DNA from: Cymbidium sinense
Taxonomy: Eukaryota; Streptophyta; Magnoliopsida; Asparagales; Orchidaceae
Length of the DNA stretch: 64,000 bases
Assembly: GCA_021442155.1 (NCBI GenBank)
Contig: JAKCPB010001443.1
Location: 1 to 64,000 of the forward strand
Reading direction: 5' to 3'
A model generated the notes under the pieces. It searched no databases and had not been told where the DNA came from. It worked only from the letters and a program-made list of their open reading frames with translations. The translations under genes and the position numbers were made by a program. Positions within the stretch are counted from its first letter, which is position 1. Each line of letters begins with the position of its first letter. Below are positions 22,538-35,224 of the stretch, in pieces.

Positions 22538-22681
22538 GGGTTTAGGTTTAGGTTTATTAGGTTTTAGGGTTTACATTTATTTTAAATTTATTTAGTTACT
22601 TTAAGTTTAGGTTTACGGTTTGGTGTTTAGGATTTAGGGTTTAGGGTTAGGGTTTAGGGTTTAGGGTCTAGGGTTGAGGGA
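22538..22681 (+). repeat. Conserved unit spacer
   Basis: TTTATTAGGTTTTAGGG, TTTAAATTTATTTAGTTAC and TTTAGGG units lie between GRP copy 4 and P0 copy D, matching the other GRP-P0 spacers. Confidence 0.8.
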
Positions 22682-23525
22682 TTTTTTTAAAAAAAACTCA
22701 AATGATTTCATAACAAATAAGAAATTACCAAATTAAACAAGTTATTATCCTTTAAAAACTAATAAAACATGATAAAATAAAATGCAATTCAAAAATTCAT
22801 AAAAATATTATTTTACAAAATGATTTAACTCCTAGAGACACTTAAATTTGATTTTATAAAAGGTCAACAAAGCTTAGTCGAACAAGTTGAAACCCATATC
22901 ATCATCGATTCTCAAGGTTCTTCCTTCCACTTCCAGAGAGTAGGAGGAGAAAAACGTGCAATGCAAATTTACTAAGATCCTTTGAATACTCTTTAAACTT
23001 CTCGGCCAACGTGTACATGTAATTAGTGGCAATCATGATGGTGAGGACATTCTTGTAACCATTGATGAACATGTGGGGTGCTGCAGCAAGGGAGGGATAA
23101 GAGAGGGCCAGTGAGAGAGAAGTGAACATTGAAAGGACTGCAAAAAACTTCTAGATGAGATCATCTTCAGTGAGGTTAAGCACCTCAAGACTAAAAATTG
23201 AACCATCATCAATCACAAACTGAATGACAAGGCCATAAGAGAATGGCATAACTCTTAGCTTAACGAGCAGAGTAGCCTCTAAGGATCCCAACTTATCGCC
23301 TTTTTTAATCTGCACAACTGGCTGATAATTTCAACTGTACCCTTATTGATCTTAGTTGGGATGTTGAGAACTTGGTAGAAAGAAGTCTATGAAGGATCCA
23401 GGCCATTATTGCTTGGAGGAACCACAACATCAATAGCTGCAATAAGACCAACACGGGAAACAACACCAACTTCATATTTCTCAACCACTTCACTAACTTT
23501 AAGATCACCTTTCATAAAATTGACA
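22682..23525 (-). pseudogene. RPP0: 60S acidic ribosomal protein P0, 5'-truncated retrocopy (copy D)
   Basis: Minus strand: a [13 protein letters not shown] start near 23510, [12 protein letters not shown] and N-GLDPS-TSF stretches, the TEDDLI segment near 23170, then [20 protein letters not shown] and [15 protein letters not shown] (23129-23010). The hinge is largely deleted (~22920-22950). The tail ends [10 protein letters not shown] with stop at 22874. Same 5' break as the other copies. The A-run (22682-22696) is the longest of the P0 set. Confidence 0.88.
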
Positions 23526-26500
23526 AGGGTTTAGGGTTTAAGGTTTAGGTTTTATGGTCTATGATTTTAAGGTTTAGGGTTTAGGGTTTAGAGTTGTAGG
23601 CTTAGTGTTGTAGGTATAGAGTTTAGGGTTTAGGGTGTCGAATTTAGGATTTAGGGATTAGGGTTTTTTTTTTTGAAAATTAAGTAAATAGGCAGGCTTA
23701 GGTTTATTTAGTTTATTTTTTCTTTATTTTAGTTTATTTTTTATTTAGGTTTATTTTTTATTTAGTTTATTTTATTTATTTTAGGTTTTTTATTTTAGTT
23801 TATTTTTTAGGTTTGTTTAAGTTTAGGTTTAGTTTTACTTGAGTTTTTTTATTTTTTTTTTCTCTTATTTTATTTTTAGGTTTAGGTTTAGGCTTTTATT
23901 TAATTTTTTTAGGTTTTCAGTTTAGGTTTATTTTCTTAGTGTAGGTTTAGGTTTATTTTTAGTTTACTTTATTTTATTTAGTTTCGGTTTATTTTTAGGT
24001 TTAGTTTATTTTAGGTTTAAGTTTAGGTTTTATTTATTTTAGTTTATTTTATTTTAGTTTAGCTTTAAGTTTATTTTATTTTTATTTTAGGTTTATTTTT
24101 TTTAAATTTAGGTTTTAAGTTTTATTTTTTATTTATTTTTAGGTTTATTTTTTAGGTTTAGGATTTTATTTAGTCTTTATTTTATTATATTTTAGGTTTA
24201 TTTTATTTTAATTTTACATTTAGTTGTTATTTTATTTAAGTTTTTTATTCTTAGGTTTAATTTATTTTTTTAGATTAGTTTACGCTTTTAATTATTTTAT
24301 TTTAGTTTATTTTTATTTTTTTAATTTATATTATTTTTATATTTAGGTTTAGGTTTTAATTTTAGTTTTTATTTTATTTTATTTGCATTTAAATTTTTTA
24401 GTTTATTTTATTTTTATGTTTTATTTAGTTTAGGTTTAGGTTTTAAGTTGGGGTAGGGTCAGCTGGGTTTTAGGATTTAGGCTTTAGGCTTAGTTTTTAT
24501 TTTATTTATTTTTATTTTATAGGATTTAGCATTTTAGTGTTTTTTTGGGGTAGATGGTTTAGTAGGGTTTGGGTTTGGGACAATTTCGTAGGTTTAGGTT
24601 TATTTAGTTTATTTTATTTATTTTAGTTATTATTTGTTTAGTTTCTTTATTTAGATTTCTTTGTTATCTTTATTTTATTTAGTTTATTCTGTGGTTATTT
24701 TATTTTATTTTAGGTTTTATTTAAGTTTATTTTTTAGGTAAGTTTAGTTTATGTTTATTTTTATTTTATTTATTTTTTTATTTAGCTATTTTATTTTTTT
24801 TTAGTTTAGGTTTTTAATTTTTAGGTTAAGGTTTTTTATTTTAGGTTTATTTTAGTTTTATTTTTAATTTAGGTTTATGTTTATTTTAGTTTATTTTATT
24901 TTATTTAGTTTAGGGTTCATGTTTAGTTTATTTTACATTTTGGTTTAGGTTTATTTATTTTAGATAAGTTTATTTTAATCTTAAAGTTTATTTTATTTTG
25001 GTTTAGTTTAGGGTCACGCTTTATTTTTATTTATTTTAGGTTTACTTTTTGGATTTAGGTTTATTTAGTTTTATTTAATTTATATTAGGTTTATTTTATT
25101 TTATCTTATGTTTAGTTTTATTTCTTTAGGTTTTATTTTAGGTTTATCTTGTAGTAGAATGACTAATTTTATCTTAGCATTATTTTATTTTATTTTATCT
25201 TTTTTTCTTTTAAGATTAGTTTAGGTTTAGTTTTAGGTCATTATTTCTTATTTATTTAATTTAAGTTTAGATTTCTTTATATATATATCATTTGTAGTAG
25301 GTTTTGCTTTGTGATCAGGGTAGTCAGGCCAGGGTCTGGGGTAGGGTTGTGGGTTTATGTTGTAGGCTCCAGGGCTCAGGCCTATGATCAGGGTCATGGG
25401 CCCAGGCATAGGGTCAGTGGCCTAGAGTTAGGATCAGGGTCCGCCTAGGTCAGGTCAGGGTTCCGCCCAAGATATTGGGATACTGGCCTAAGCATGAGTA
25501 GGGTCCGTGGTCTTAGATCATGGTAGGGTAGGGGCTCTTAGGGTTTATTCTTCTTTTATTTAGTGGTAGGGTTTAGGGTTTTTTTGTGGTAGGGTCAGTA
25601 GGGTCTGGGGTAGTGTAGGGTTAGATTATGGCCTGGGGTTAGGGTTTAGGTTTTATGAATGAAGCAAAACCAAGATGTTTAGGTTTATTTAGCTTAATTT
25701 TATTTATTCTAGTTTTATATTTTAAATTTTATTTAGGTTTATTTTCTTTTATTTAGTAGTTTATTTTATTTTATTTTAGATTTTATCTTAGTTTATTTTA
25801 TGTTTAGGTTTATGATGCTTTTTCCATTTTAGTTTTATTTTATTTTATTTTTAATTTTATTTTTAGGTTTAGGTTTTGTTTTTAGGTTTAGCTTTTAAGT
25901 TTATCTTTAGGTTTATTTTAGGTTTTTTAGTTTAGGTTTATTTATCATTTTATATTTTGTTTAGTTTAGGTGTATGAGTTTATTTTATTTTATGTTTTAT
26001 TTATTTTAGTTTAGTTTATTTTAGTTTAGGTTTAGATTTTTTTTAGTTTAGGGTTTAGGTTTTATTTTTTTCTTTATTTTTTCTTTACTTTTTAGCTTTA
26101 GGTTTTTATTTTGTTTTTATTTTATTTTATTTTTATTTTATGTTAATTATTTATTTTTAGGTTTATTTTATTTTTTTAGGTTAAGTTCAAGTTTTTATTT
26201 ATTTTATTTTAGTTTAGTTTTTATTTTTAGGTTTAGGTTTAGGTTTTAGTGTAAGAATTTATTTTATTTTATTTTATTATTTTATTTGGGATTAGTTTTT
26301 TTATTAATTATATTTCTTTTATTTATTTTAGGTTTAGGTTTTTAGGTTTTAAGTTTAGGGTTTAGGGCCTAGTTTACAGCCACCTGTCAGGCTTTAGATT
26401 TTGGGTTTAGGTCAGTCCGCCTTGGGTCATTTAGGGCTCAAGTAGTAGCCTAGGGCCTAGGCCCAGGTAACCCAGGAGTTAGTCAGGTCAAGGGCCTAGG

Positions 26501-26812
26501 GTAATCCTGGGTTTGGGCTCAGGGAGTTAGGATTTAGTTGGGGTCAGTTTAGGTTGGTAGTCAGGGCAGTGGGGTGGGTGGGTTTAGGTTTAGGGTAGGG
26601 TGGAGGGTTTAGGGAGGTTTAGGTAGGTTTAGGTTTAGAGTTTAGGATTTAAGATTTAGAGTGCAGTTTAGGGTGGAGGTTATTTTTTATTTTTTTATGA
26701 TTTAGGGAGGTTTAATGTTTAGGGTTTAAGTTTTAGGTTTAATTTATGTTAAAGTTTAGTTTGTTTAGATTTAGGGTTCAGATTTTAGTTTAAGCTTTAG
26801 GGCTTTTGGTTT
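23526..26812 (+). repeat. Degenerate telomere array, AT-drifted with CAGGG-rich patches
   Basis: Mostly TTTATTTTAGGTTTAGG words. GC-shifted patches lie at ~25310-25530 and ~26370-26560, with CCCAGG, CTCAGGG, CCTAGGG and GGTCAGGG words; normal TTTAGGG units border the GRP copies. No gene is present. Confidence 0.85.
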
Positions 26813-27267
26813 TTTTTCTAATAGAGAACAAATTCAGATTAAACATTTCTCTTTTCATTTCATCAACCAAGTAACACACTAAATTTTCTAAGACACATGT
26901 GATGACCTAGATCCAAAATGAGGACGCATAAAGCAAATCAAAAACCCTAGATAACTAGACTGTATCTACTATAAAGACACAGTTCCATAAGCAACAGATC
27001 AGATCGACCATTCTTCTAGTTCCCATCGAACCATCTCAGTAGTGGGATTCACCATCATATCCTCGATCTCTCCCATCATCACCACCACATCTATAACATC
27101 TATTGTTCCTCCTATCTGCATAACCACCACTACTCTGACCACCACCACCTCTAGATCCCCCACCACCGTTGCAATACCCGCTGCCTCCTCCTTTATCTCC
27201 ACCACAAGATCTAGACTGAGTATGGTTGACGGTGATGTTCCTGCCATCAAGGTTCTGCCCATTCTTA
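26813..27267 (-). pseudogene. Glycine-rich RNA-binding protein tail, retro-fragment (GRP copy 5)
   Basis: Minus strand: NGQNLDGRNITVNHTQSR start at ~27264, the best-preserved RRM beta-4 match in the set. A GG/YSR tail with frameshifts follows, ending in GN and TAG near 27017. About 35-40 bp of the Gly-rich part are lost compared with copy 3. A terminal T-run (A-run on minus) lies at ~26811-26818. No P0 follows. Confidence 0.87.
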
Positions 27268-29044
27268 GGGTTTAGGTTTAGGATTAGGTTTACTAGGTTT
27301 TAGGGTTTAGGTTTAGTTTTTAATTTATTTAGTTACTTTAGGTCAGTGGGTGGGTTAAGGTGTGGTGGGTTTAGGGTTAGTAGAGTTTAGGTTTAGGGTT
27401 TAGGGTTTTGGGTTAGGGTTTATGGTTTAGGGTTTAGGGTTTAGGGTTTAGGGTTTAGGGTTTAGGGTTAGGGTGTGGTGGGTGGTAAGGTTTAGTGGTT
27501 TTAGTTTCAGGATTGTAGTAGGGTCTGGATTTTTAAGCCAAGTTTTTTTTAAAACCATGAACCAATATATTTAGGTTTATTTTATTTATATTTAGTTTGT
27601 TTATTTATTTTAGCTTTATTTATTTTTGTTTATGTTTTATCTTTAGTTTATCTTTAAGTTCAGGTTTAGGTTTATTTTTATGAGTTTGATCTTATTTTAT
27701 TAGGTTAAGGTTTAGGGTTTAGGGCCCAGGTCCAGGGCCCATGGCCCAGTGGAGGGCCCAGCATCTTAAAGTCCAGGTAGGTTAGGTCAGTAAGGGCTCA
27801 GTGGCCCAGGGCTCAGGCTCAGCCTCAGTTTCAGTTTTATGGTTTAGGGCCCAGGGCTTTATGGCTTGGGTCTTGGGTTAGGTCAGGGATTATGGCTCAC
27901 CATCAGGCTTGGGTTTAGGGTCAGGCATTTATTTATCTTTATTTTATTATTTTATTTTTGTGGTTTAGGGTTTAGGCATAAATAGGTTTAGGGTCCAAGT
28001 TTAGTTTAGTCTTCTTTAAAATTAAGAAAACCAATAGTTTATGTTTTATAATTTAATTTCTTTTAATTTATTTTAGTTTATTTTATTTTATTTTATTTAG
28101 GTTTATTTTTATTTTAGGTTTATTTATTATAAGGATTTTATTTTAGTTTATTTTTTATGTTAAGGTTAAGGTTTAGGTTTATATTTTAGTTTAGTTTTAT
28201 TTTTATTTCATTTTTAGGTTTAGGTTTTATTTTATATTTTTAGGTTTAGGTTTAGGCTTAGGTTTTTATTTTATTTTTTTAGGTTTAGGTTTTAAGTATT
28301 TAATTTAGGTTTATTTTTCAATTTTATTTTTTAGTTTAAGTTTAGGTTTATTTTTAGTTAATTTTATTTTATTTAGTTTAGGGTTTAGGTTTAGTTTGTT
28401 TTAGATTTTGCTTTATGTTTTATTTATTTTTGTTTAGTTTATTTTATATTAGGTTTACGTTTATTTTATTTTATTTATTTTAGGTTTATTTTTTTTATTT
28501 AGTTTAGGTTTTATTTTTATTTATTTTTAGGTTTATTTTTAGGTTTAGAACTTTATTTAGTTTTATTTTATTTTATTTATTTTATTTTATTTTATTTTCA
28601 TTTAGTTTTATTTTATTTTTTTTTTAAGGTTTATTTTATTTTTAGTTTAGATTAGGTTTATTTATTTTATTTTAGTTTAGTTTGTATTTTATTATCTTAT
28701 TTTAAGTTTAGGTTTAAGTTTAGGTTTTATCTTATATTATTTTATTTTATTTAGTTTGTTTAATTTATTTTATTTTAGGTGGAGGTCAGTGGTAGGATGG
28801 GATCTGGGTTTAGTTAGGGCCTGTTCAGTTGCAGGTGCCCAGGGTTTTGGTTAGTGGGTTTAGGGTTTATGTTTAATGGTTTGGGTTTAGAGAGGTTTAG
28901 GGTTTAGGGTTTAGGGTTAGGGTTTTTTTATTTTTTATTTATTTTTAATGTTTAAGGTTTAGAGTTTGGGGTTTAGAGTTTAGGGTTTAAGTTTTAGGTT
29001 TTTGGTTTAGGGCACACATTTTAGTTTAGGTTTTAGAGTTTTTG
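27268..29044 (+). repeat. Telomere repeat array with the cleanest TTTAGGG run
   Basis: 27428-27470 contains about six consecutive exact TTTAGGG units, the longest uninterrupted run I could find. A GC-shifted patch lies at ~27720-27910; AT-drifted sequence follows to 28770, then TTTAGGG-type units again up to GRP copy 6. Confidence 0.87.
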
Positions 29045-29432
29045 GTTTTTTTTCTTAATAGATAACAAATTCTTCTTTTTGATTTCATCAACAAAGTAAT
29101 CTGCCATGTTTTTTAAGATAGAAGAGACAACATAGATCCAAAATGAGCACGCATAAAGTAAAATTAATAGCTCTAGATAACTAGAATCGTCTCTACCCCA
29201 GCTTCTTGAGTAGTGAGATCCACCATCATATCCTCAATCTCTCCCTCTACCACCATCATGACTATAACCTCTATCACTCCTCCCACCTCCGGAGCCATGA
29301 CTACTCCGGCCACCACCTCCATATCCACCACATTCGTGATCCCCACCACCGCGTGATAACCTCCTCTCTCTTTGATTGCTGATCTAGACCGAGCCTAGTT
29401 GACCATAATGTTCTGTCAAAGGCCCATTCTTA
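29045..29432 (-). pseudogene. Glycine-rich RNA-binding protein tail, retro-fragment (GRP copy 6, most degraded)
   Basis: Recognisable by its 3'UTR words (GATTTCATCAAC, GACATAGAT-like, ATGAGCACGCATA) and by CCACCTCCATATCCACCA in the coding part. The stretch encoding the SDGNWRN end and ~60 bp of 3'UTR next to it are deleted near 29195. The NGQNLDG start is reduced near 29420. Flanked by telomere-like repeats on both sides; no P0 follows. Confidence 0.8.
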
Positions 29433-30171
29433 GGTTTAGGTTTAGGTTTAAGTTTATTAGGTTTTGGGTTTAGTTTATTTATTTTAGTTAATTTAGTTAC
29501 TTTAGTTTAGGTTAAGGTTTTGTGTTTAGGGTTTAGGGTTTAGGATTGAGGTTTAGGGTTTATGGTTTAGGGTTTTAGGCATAAAGGCCATGGTCTTAGC
29601 GCCAGTTTAGGGTTTAGAGTTTAAGATTTAGGGTTTATGGTTTAGGGTTTAAGGTTTAGGGTTGTAGGTCTAGTGTTGTAGGTTTAAGGTTCATTTTTAT
29701 TTATTTTAGTTTATTTAATTTTTTTATTTTTATTTAGGTTTATTTTATTTAGCCTAGTTTAGTCCATTAATAGTTTAGGTTTGTTTATTTTTTTAGGATT
29801 AATCTTAAGTTTAGGTTTATTTTTTAGTTGAGTTTTATTTTTATTTGCTTTTTTAGGTTTATGTTTTTAGGGTTTTAGGGTTTAGGGTTTAGTGTTTAGG
29901 GTTTTAGCATTTATGGCTTATTGGTTAGGCTTTATTATTTAATGTTTTTAAGGTTTAGGGTCTTAGGTTTAGGGGTTTGGATTTTAGGTTTAGGGTTTAG
30001 GGTTTTAGTGTTTAGGGTTTAGGGTTGTAGGTTTAGGGTTTAGGATTAGTTTTAGGGTTAGTGTTTTTTGTATTTTTTTAATATTTTTAGGGTTTAGGGT
30101 TAGGGTTTAGGGTTTAGGGCTTTAGTTTTAGGTTTAGGGTTCATGTTTTAGTTTAAGATTTAAGGTTTTTG
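29433..30171 (+). repeat. Telomere-like array
   Basis: The TTTATTAGGTTTTGGG-type unit spacer is followed by many TTTAGGG, TTTAGTG and TTTATGG units and a short AT-drifted block at 29690-29860. Confidence 0.85.
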
Positions 30172-30640
30172 GTTTTTTTTATTTAAAAGAGAACAAATTC
30201 TTATTCAGTATTTTTATTTTTTGATTTCATCAACCAAGTAACACACCAAGTTTTCTAAGACACAAGCATTGACATAGATAAAAATGTGTGCAAATAAAAA
30301 AACCTAGATAGTTAGAACATCTCTAGAAAAAAGTTCCATAAGTAGGATCGGATCGGCCGCTTCTAGTTCCCATTAGAACCACCCTCGCCTATCGAGTAGT
30401 GGGATCCACCATCGTATCCCCAGTCTCTCACTCTGGCACTACCACAGCTATAACCTTCGTCGCTCCTCCCACCTCCATAACCACCACTGCTCCGACCACC
30501 ACCTCCATATCCACCAGCACCTATAGAGCCCCCACCACCACTGCAATAACTGCCACCTCCGCCTTAGCCTCCACCGTCAAATCTAGACTGAGCTTAGTTG
30601 ACGGTGATGTTCTTACCATCAAGGAACTACCCATTCTTAG
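30172..30640 (-). pseudogene. Glycine-rich RNA-binding protein tail, retro-fragment (GRP copy 7)
   Basis: Minus strand: NG-SLMVRTSPST-like start near 30637 in a shifted frame, GGYGGG/GGRSDEGYS-like tail, then GN and TAG near 30370. About 25 bp of 3'UTR are missing near 30300-30330. Same junctions as the other copies. An 85-codon + strand frame here (30399-30656) is a shadow of the Gly-rich repeat. Confidence 0.86.
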
Positions 30641-33600
30641 GGTTTGGGTTTATTAGGTTTTAGATTTTAGGTTTACTTTTTTAATTTATATATTTACTTT
30701 AGGTTTAGGTTTAGGGTTTGGGGTTTAGGGTTTAGGGTTTAGAGTTTAGGGTTAGGGATTGGGGTGGTAATTAGGGTTTAGGGTTTTGGGTTTAAAAAAG
30801 TTTAAGGTTTGTGCTTTTAGGGTTTAGCATTTTTTAGGTTGTGGTTTGGGGTTTAGGGTCAGGTTTTTTTAGGATTTAGGCTTTAAGGTTTTCCTTCTTT
30901 AAAAAAATTTAGTAAACCTCAGAGGTTTAAGTTTATTTAGTATGTTTAGTTTATTTTTATTTATTTTAGTTTATTTTATTTTTATTTTATTTGGTTTATT
31001 TTTTTTTAGTTTAGTTTATTTATTTTAGGTTAACTTATTTTAGTTTCACGATTTTATTTCAATTTATTTTGAGGTTGATTTAAATTTAGGTTTATTTTTT
31101 AGTTGAATTTTATTTTATTATATTTTAGGTTTTAGGTTTTTTTTAGGTTTAGGTTTTAGGTTTATTTTAGGTTTATTTTTAGATTTTTGGTTTTTATTTT
31201 AAGTTTATTTTAGTTTAGGTTTGGGCTTATTTTGTTTTATTTATTTTACTTTTATTTTAGGTTTAGCCTTTTTTTTGTTAGTTTATGGTTTAGATTTTTT
31301 TTATTTTTTATTTTTAGGTTTATTATTGAGGTTTAGGTTACTAAGTAATTTTTATTTAATTTTATTTTAGGTTTATTATATTTTTATTTTACATTTAGTT
31401 TTTATTTTTTTGTAGGTTTTTTATTTTTAGGTTTATTTTATTTTATAGTTTAGTTTACATCTTGTTTATTTTATTTTAGTTTATTTTTATTAGTTTATTT
31501 TATTTTATTTTCAAGTTTAGGTATATGTTTTAATTTAGGTTTTAGTTTTATTTTATTTTTTATTTTATTTAGGTTTAGAGTAGATATCTTTAGGTTTATT
31601 TAGTTTAGGTTTATGTTGCATAAGATTTAGGGGCCCAGTGGGTTAGGACTTGGTAAGGGCCCAGTGAGTAGTAGGCCCAGTGGCCTAGGCCCAGTTTAGG
31701 TGTGGGTCCGTGATCAGTTTAGAGCCTAAGGATCGACTCCAGCTCAGAGGTTTGGTAGGCAGTTAGCCCAGATAGTGAGGTTTAGCCCAGGTAGGGTAGG
31801 CCAGGGGGGTCAGTCAGGGCTCAGTGGCCTAAACCCTGGGCCTAGGGCCTAGTGATCTGCTCATGGCTCAGTGGCCTAGGGTGGTTGTGATCAGTGGGCC
31901 TTAGGGCTCAGGACTGGCCAGGTCAGGTTTGTGGCCTAGTGGCCTAGGATCAGACATGATCAGGGTTTTTAAAAAAATCAATTAATCATTAGTTTATTTA
32001 TCTAGTAGTTTATATATATTTAAGTTTATTTATTTTAAGTTTATCTTTAGCTCATTTAGGTTTTGTATTTTAGTGTCTTTATTTTATTTATTTTTAGGTT
32101 TTTATCTTTTAGGTAGATTTTATTTTTTTTTTTTAGATTTTAGGTTTTAAAGCATATCTTTAGGTTTTATTTTAGTTTAGTGCAGTTTATTTACTTTATT
32201 TTATCTTATTTTTACTCATTATTAGTTTATTTAGTTTAGTTTATTTAGGGCTTTTTTAGTTTAGGTTTAGTCTCATTTTTTAATGGTTTAGGTTTACTTT
32301 TAGGTTTAGATGTCCATTTTATTTTTATTTTATTTTATTTTTATCTACATTGGGTTTTATTTTATCTGGGTCTTAGGTTTATTTTATTTTAGGTTTAGCT
32401 CAGATTTAGCCTTGGCCTAAGCCTTAGTTTCCCCAACTGAATTTAATTTATTTAGGATCAGGTTTTTTATTTTAGGTTTTATCTTGCCTGGGCCTAGATT
32501 TTAGGTAGGTTTAGCCCAGCCACCCACCAAGCCCAGGGCCTGGGGCCCAGGGCCCACCTTACAGGTCTGTGGGCCCAGGGCCCAGTCAGCCCAGGGCCTG
32601 TGAGCCTTCTGGCCTGTGGCCTAACGCCCAGGGCTAGGCCTGTGGCCCAGTACCAGGTTTAGCCTGAGCCACATTAATTTTTTATTTTATTTAGCCTTTC
32701 CCATCTATTTTAGGTCATTTAGTTTTAGGTCAGTTTAGTTGTGGTCAGTGAGGTGTGGAGTGGTCAGGTTTAGAGAGATTTAGTGGCCTGCAGGTCTGTG
32801 GCCCAGGATCTTAGAGTGGTTTAGGGCCCAGGGCCCAGGGTCAGAGGTTTAGTGGCCCAGTAAACCTAGGGCTTGTATTTTTGGGGTATTTAGGGTTAGG
32901 GTTATTTTATTTATTTATTTATTTTATTTTACATTAAGCAAACCCGGCAGGTTTAGTATATTTAATTTAGTTAGTTTTATTTATTTATTTAAGTTTATTT
33001 TATTTTCTATTTTTATTTTTATTTAGTTTAGTTTATCTATTATGGGTTTATTTAATTTAGTTTAGGCTTTTTTTTTTTGTTTATTTTTTAGGTTTTGGTT
33101 TATGTTTAGGATTATTTATTAGTTTAGTTTTATTTTTTATTTTTTTTAGTTTTAGGTTTTATTTTTTATTTTTTTATTTTTAGGTTTTCTTTATTTCTAG
33201 GTTTAGGTTTTAGGTTTTTTTAGGTTTATTTTTTGGTTAATTTTATTTTATGTTTGAGTTTATTTTTAATTTATTTTATTTTATTTAGTTTAGGTTTAGG
33301 TTTAGGTTTAGCTTTAGGTTTTATTTATTTTAGTTTAGGTTAATTATTTTATATTAAGTTTTATGTTTATTTTATTTAGATTTTTTATTCTTAGGTTTAT
33401 TTTATTTTTAAGTTTAGTTTAGGTTTTAATTTATTTTAATTTAGTTTTTATTTTTTATTTTTTCTTTTTAGGTCATTAAGGTTTAGTTTATTTATTTTAT
33501 TATTTTTATCTTATTCAGTTTTTTATTTTATTTATTCTTAACGTTTTTAGTAGCCCAGGTCATGGCCCAGGGCCCAGTGTAGGGCCCAGGAATGGCCCAG

Positions 33601-35224
33601 GATCTGCCCAGGATCAGTCAGGTTTAGCCCAGGGCCCAGGGCCCAGGATCTTGCCTAGTATTTAGGTGGCCCAGGGCCCAGGTCACCAGGGCCCAGGGCC
33701 CAAGATTCAGGCCCAAGAGGGCCAAGGTCAGGGCCTGTGGCCCAGGGCCTCAAAAAGGCCTGAGCATGTGGTCAGCCAGAGCCTGGGTCATCTGCGCGTG
33801 GCCCAGGTCAGTGTGGCCCAGGGCCTCAGGGCCCAGCACTTTAGCCTGGGCCCAGGGCCCAGGGCCCAGTGGCCCAGGCCCAGGGCCCAGGCCCAGGGCC
33901 CAGTGGCCAGGTCATCTTTAGGGCCTTGGGTTTGCACACTCCAGGATCTGTGGGCCCAGGCCCAGTTTAGCTAGGCCTGGCCTAGTTTTTTTAGAGGCCT
34001 TGATCTTTATTTTATCTATTATCTTTATCAGGTAAGTCCCGGCATCCATTTATTTATCATCTAATAGGGGCCTTTAAGTTGGGTCAGAGCCCATGGTAGT
34101 GGATCAGTTTTGGGCCAGGCCTGGCCTAGGGTCAGTGGCCCAGGCCAGGTCTAGGGCCTAGGGCTCAGGATCAGGGCTCAGGGCTCATGGCCCAGATTAG
34201 TGGCCAGGGGTAGTGCAGGGTTAGTTTTTTTTTAATTGAATTTAAAAACCTTTAATCATGCAAACCAAGTAGGTTTATGTTTATTTAGTTTATTGCATAT
34301 TTTATTTATCTAGTTTATTTTATTTTAATTTATTTAGGTTTATTTTTTCATTTAGTTTATTTTATTATTTTAAGTTTTATCACTTTAGGCTTTTCTACTT
34401 GTCTTTATAAGTTTAGGTCCGGTTTAGGTTTATTTTTTAGTTTAGTTTTATTTTATTTCTTTGTTTAGGGTTAGGTTTTATTTTTTATTTTTAGGTTTAG
34501 GTTTAGGTTTTAGGTTTAATTTTAGGTTTTAGGTTTTTGTTTAGGTTTAAGTTTATTTTTAGTTTATTTTATATTATTTAATTTAGGTTTAGGTTTAGTT
34601 TATTTTAGGTTTAGGTTTATTATTTATTTTAATATAGCTTTCTTTTTTTAGGTTTAGGTTTATTTTATTTTTATTTTAGGTTTAGTTTTTTTTTAGTTTA
34701 GCATTTAGCTTTTATTTTTTATATTTTTTTAGGTTCAATATTTTGTTTTATTTTTTAGGTTTAGGTTTTTATTTAGTTTTTATTTTATTTTATTTTAGGT
34801 TTATTGTATGTGTATTTTAGGTTTAGTTTTTATTTTATTTAGGATTTTTATTTTTTTAGTTTAGTTTAGCTTTTTATTTATTTTGTTTTAGTCTAGTTTT
34901 TACTTTTTATTTTATTTTATTTTTTAGGTTTAGGTTTTCATTTATCTTTTTTATTTTTCTTTATTTTGGTTTAGGTTTATTTATTTTTTTAAGGTTTTAT
35001 TTAGTTTAGATTTAGGCTTTTAGCTTTTTAGGGTTTAGGGTTTAAGGTTAGTCTAGGGTTGTAGGTTTAGGGTATGGGGTTTAAGGTTTAGGGTTTAGGA
35101 TTTAGGGTTTTAGGGCTTAGGGTTTATGGTTTAGGGTTTAGTGTTTTTAGGGTTTAATCCTTTGGGTTTAGGGTTAAGGTTTTAGAATTAGGGTTCAGGT
35201 TTTAATTTAGGTTTTAGGAGTTTC
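30641..35224 (+). repeat. Long degenerate telomere array with the strongest CCCAGGG drift
   Basis: AT-drifted and TTTAGGG-type DNA alternate with GC-rich patches at ~31630-31970, 32460-32680, 32720-32880, 33545-33990 and 34080-34210. This is the longest stretch without a retro-fragment between GRP copies (about 4.6 kb). Confidence 0.85.
33545..33990 (+). repeat. GGGCCCA-heptamer patch (T-to-C shifted telomere repeat)
   Basis: Heptamers CCCAGGG repeat in register several times (for example near 33640, 33690 and 33845-33900), mixed with CCTAGGG and CTCAGGG. CCCAGGG differs from TTTAGGG by T-to-C at all three T positions. The patch grades into ordinary TTTATTTTAGG sequence on both sides. A 102-codon + frame inside it is a repeat artefact. 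Confidence 0.85.

Noticed and set aside
33666..33974. 102-codon + strand frame rich in Gln, Gly and Pro
   Set aside because: It is the translation of CCCAGGG-type heptamers; composition follows the repeat and nothing resembles a domain.
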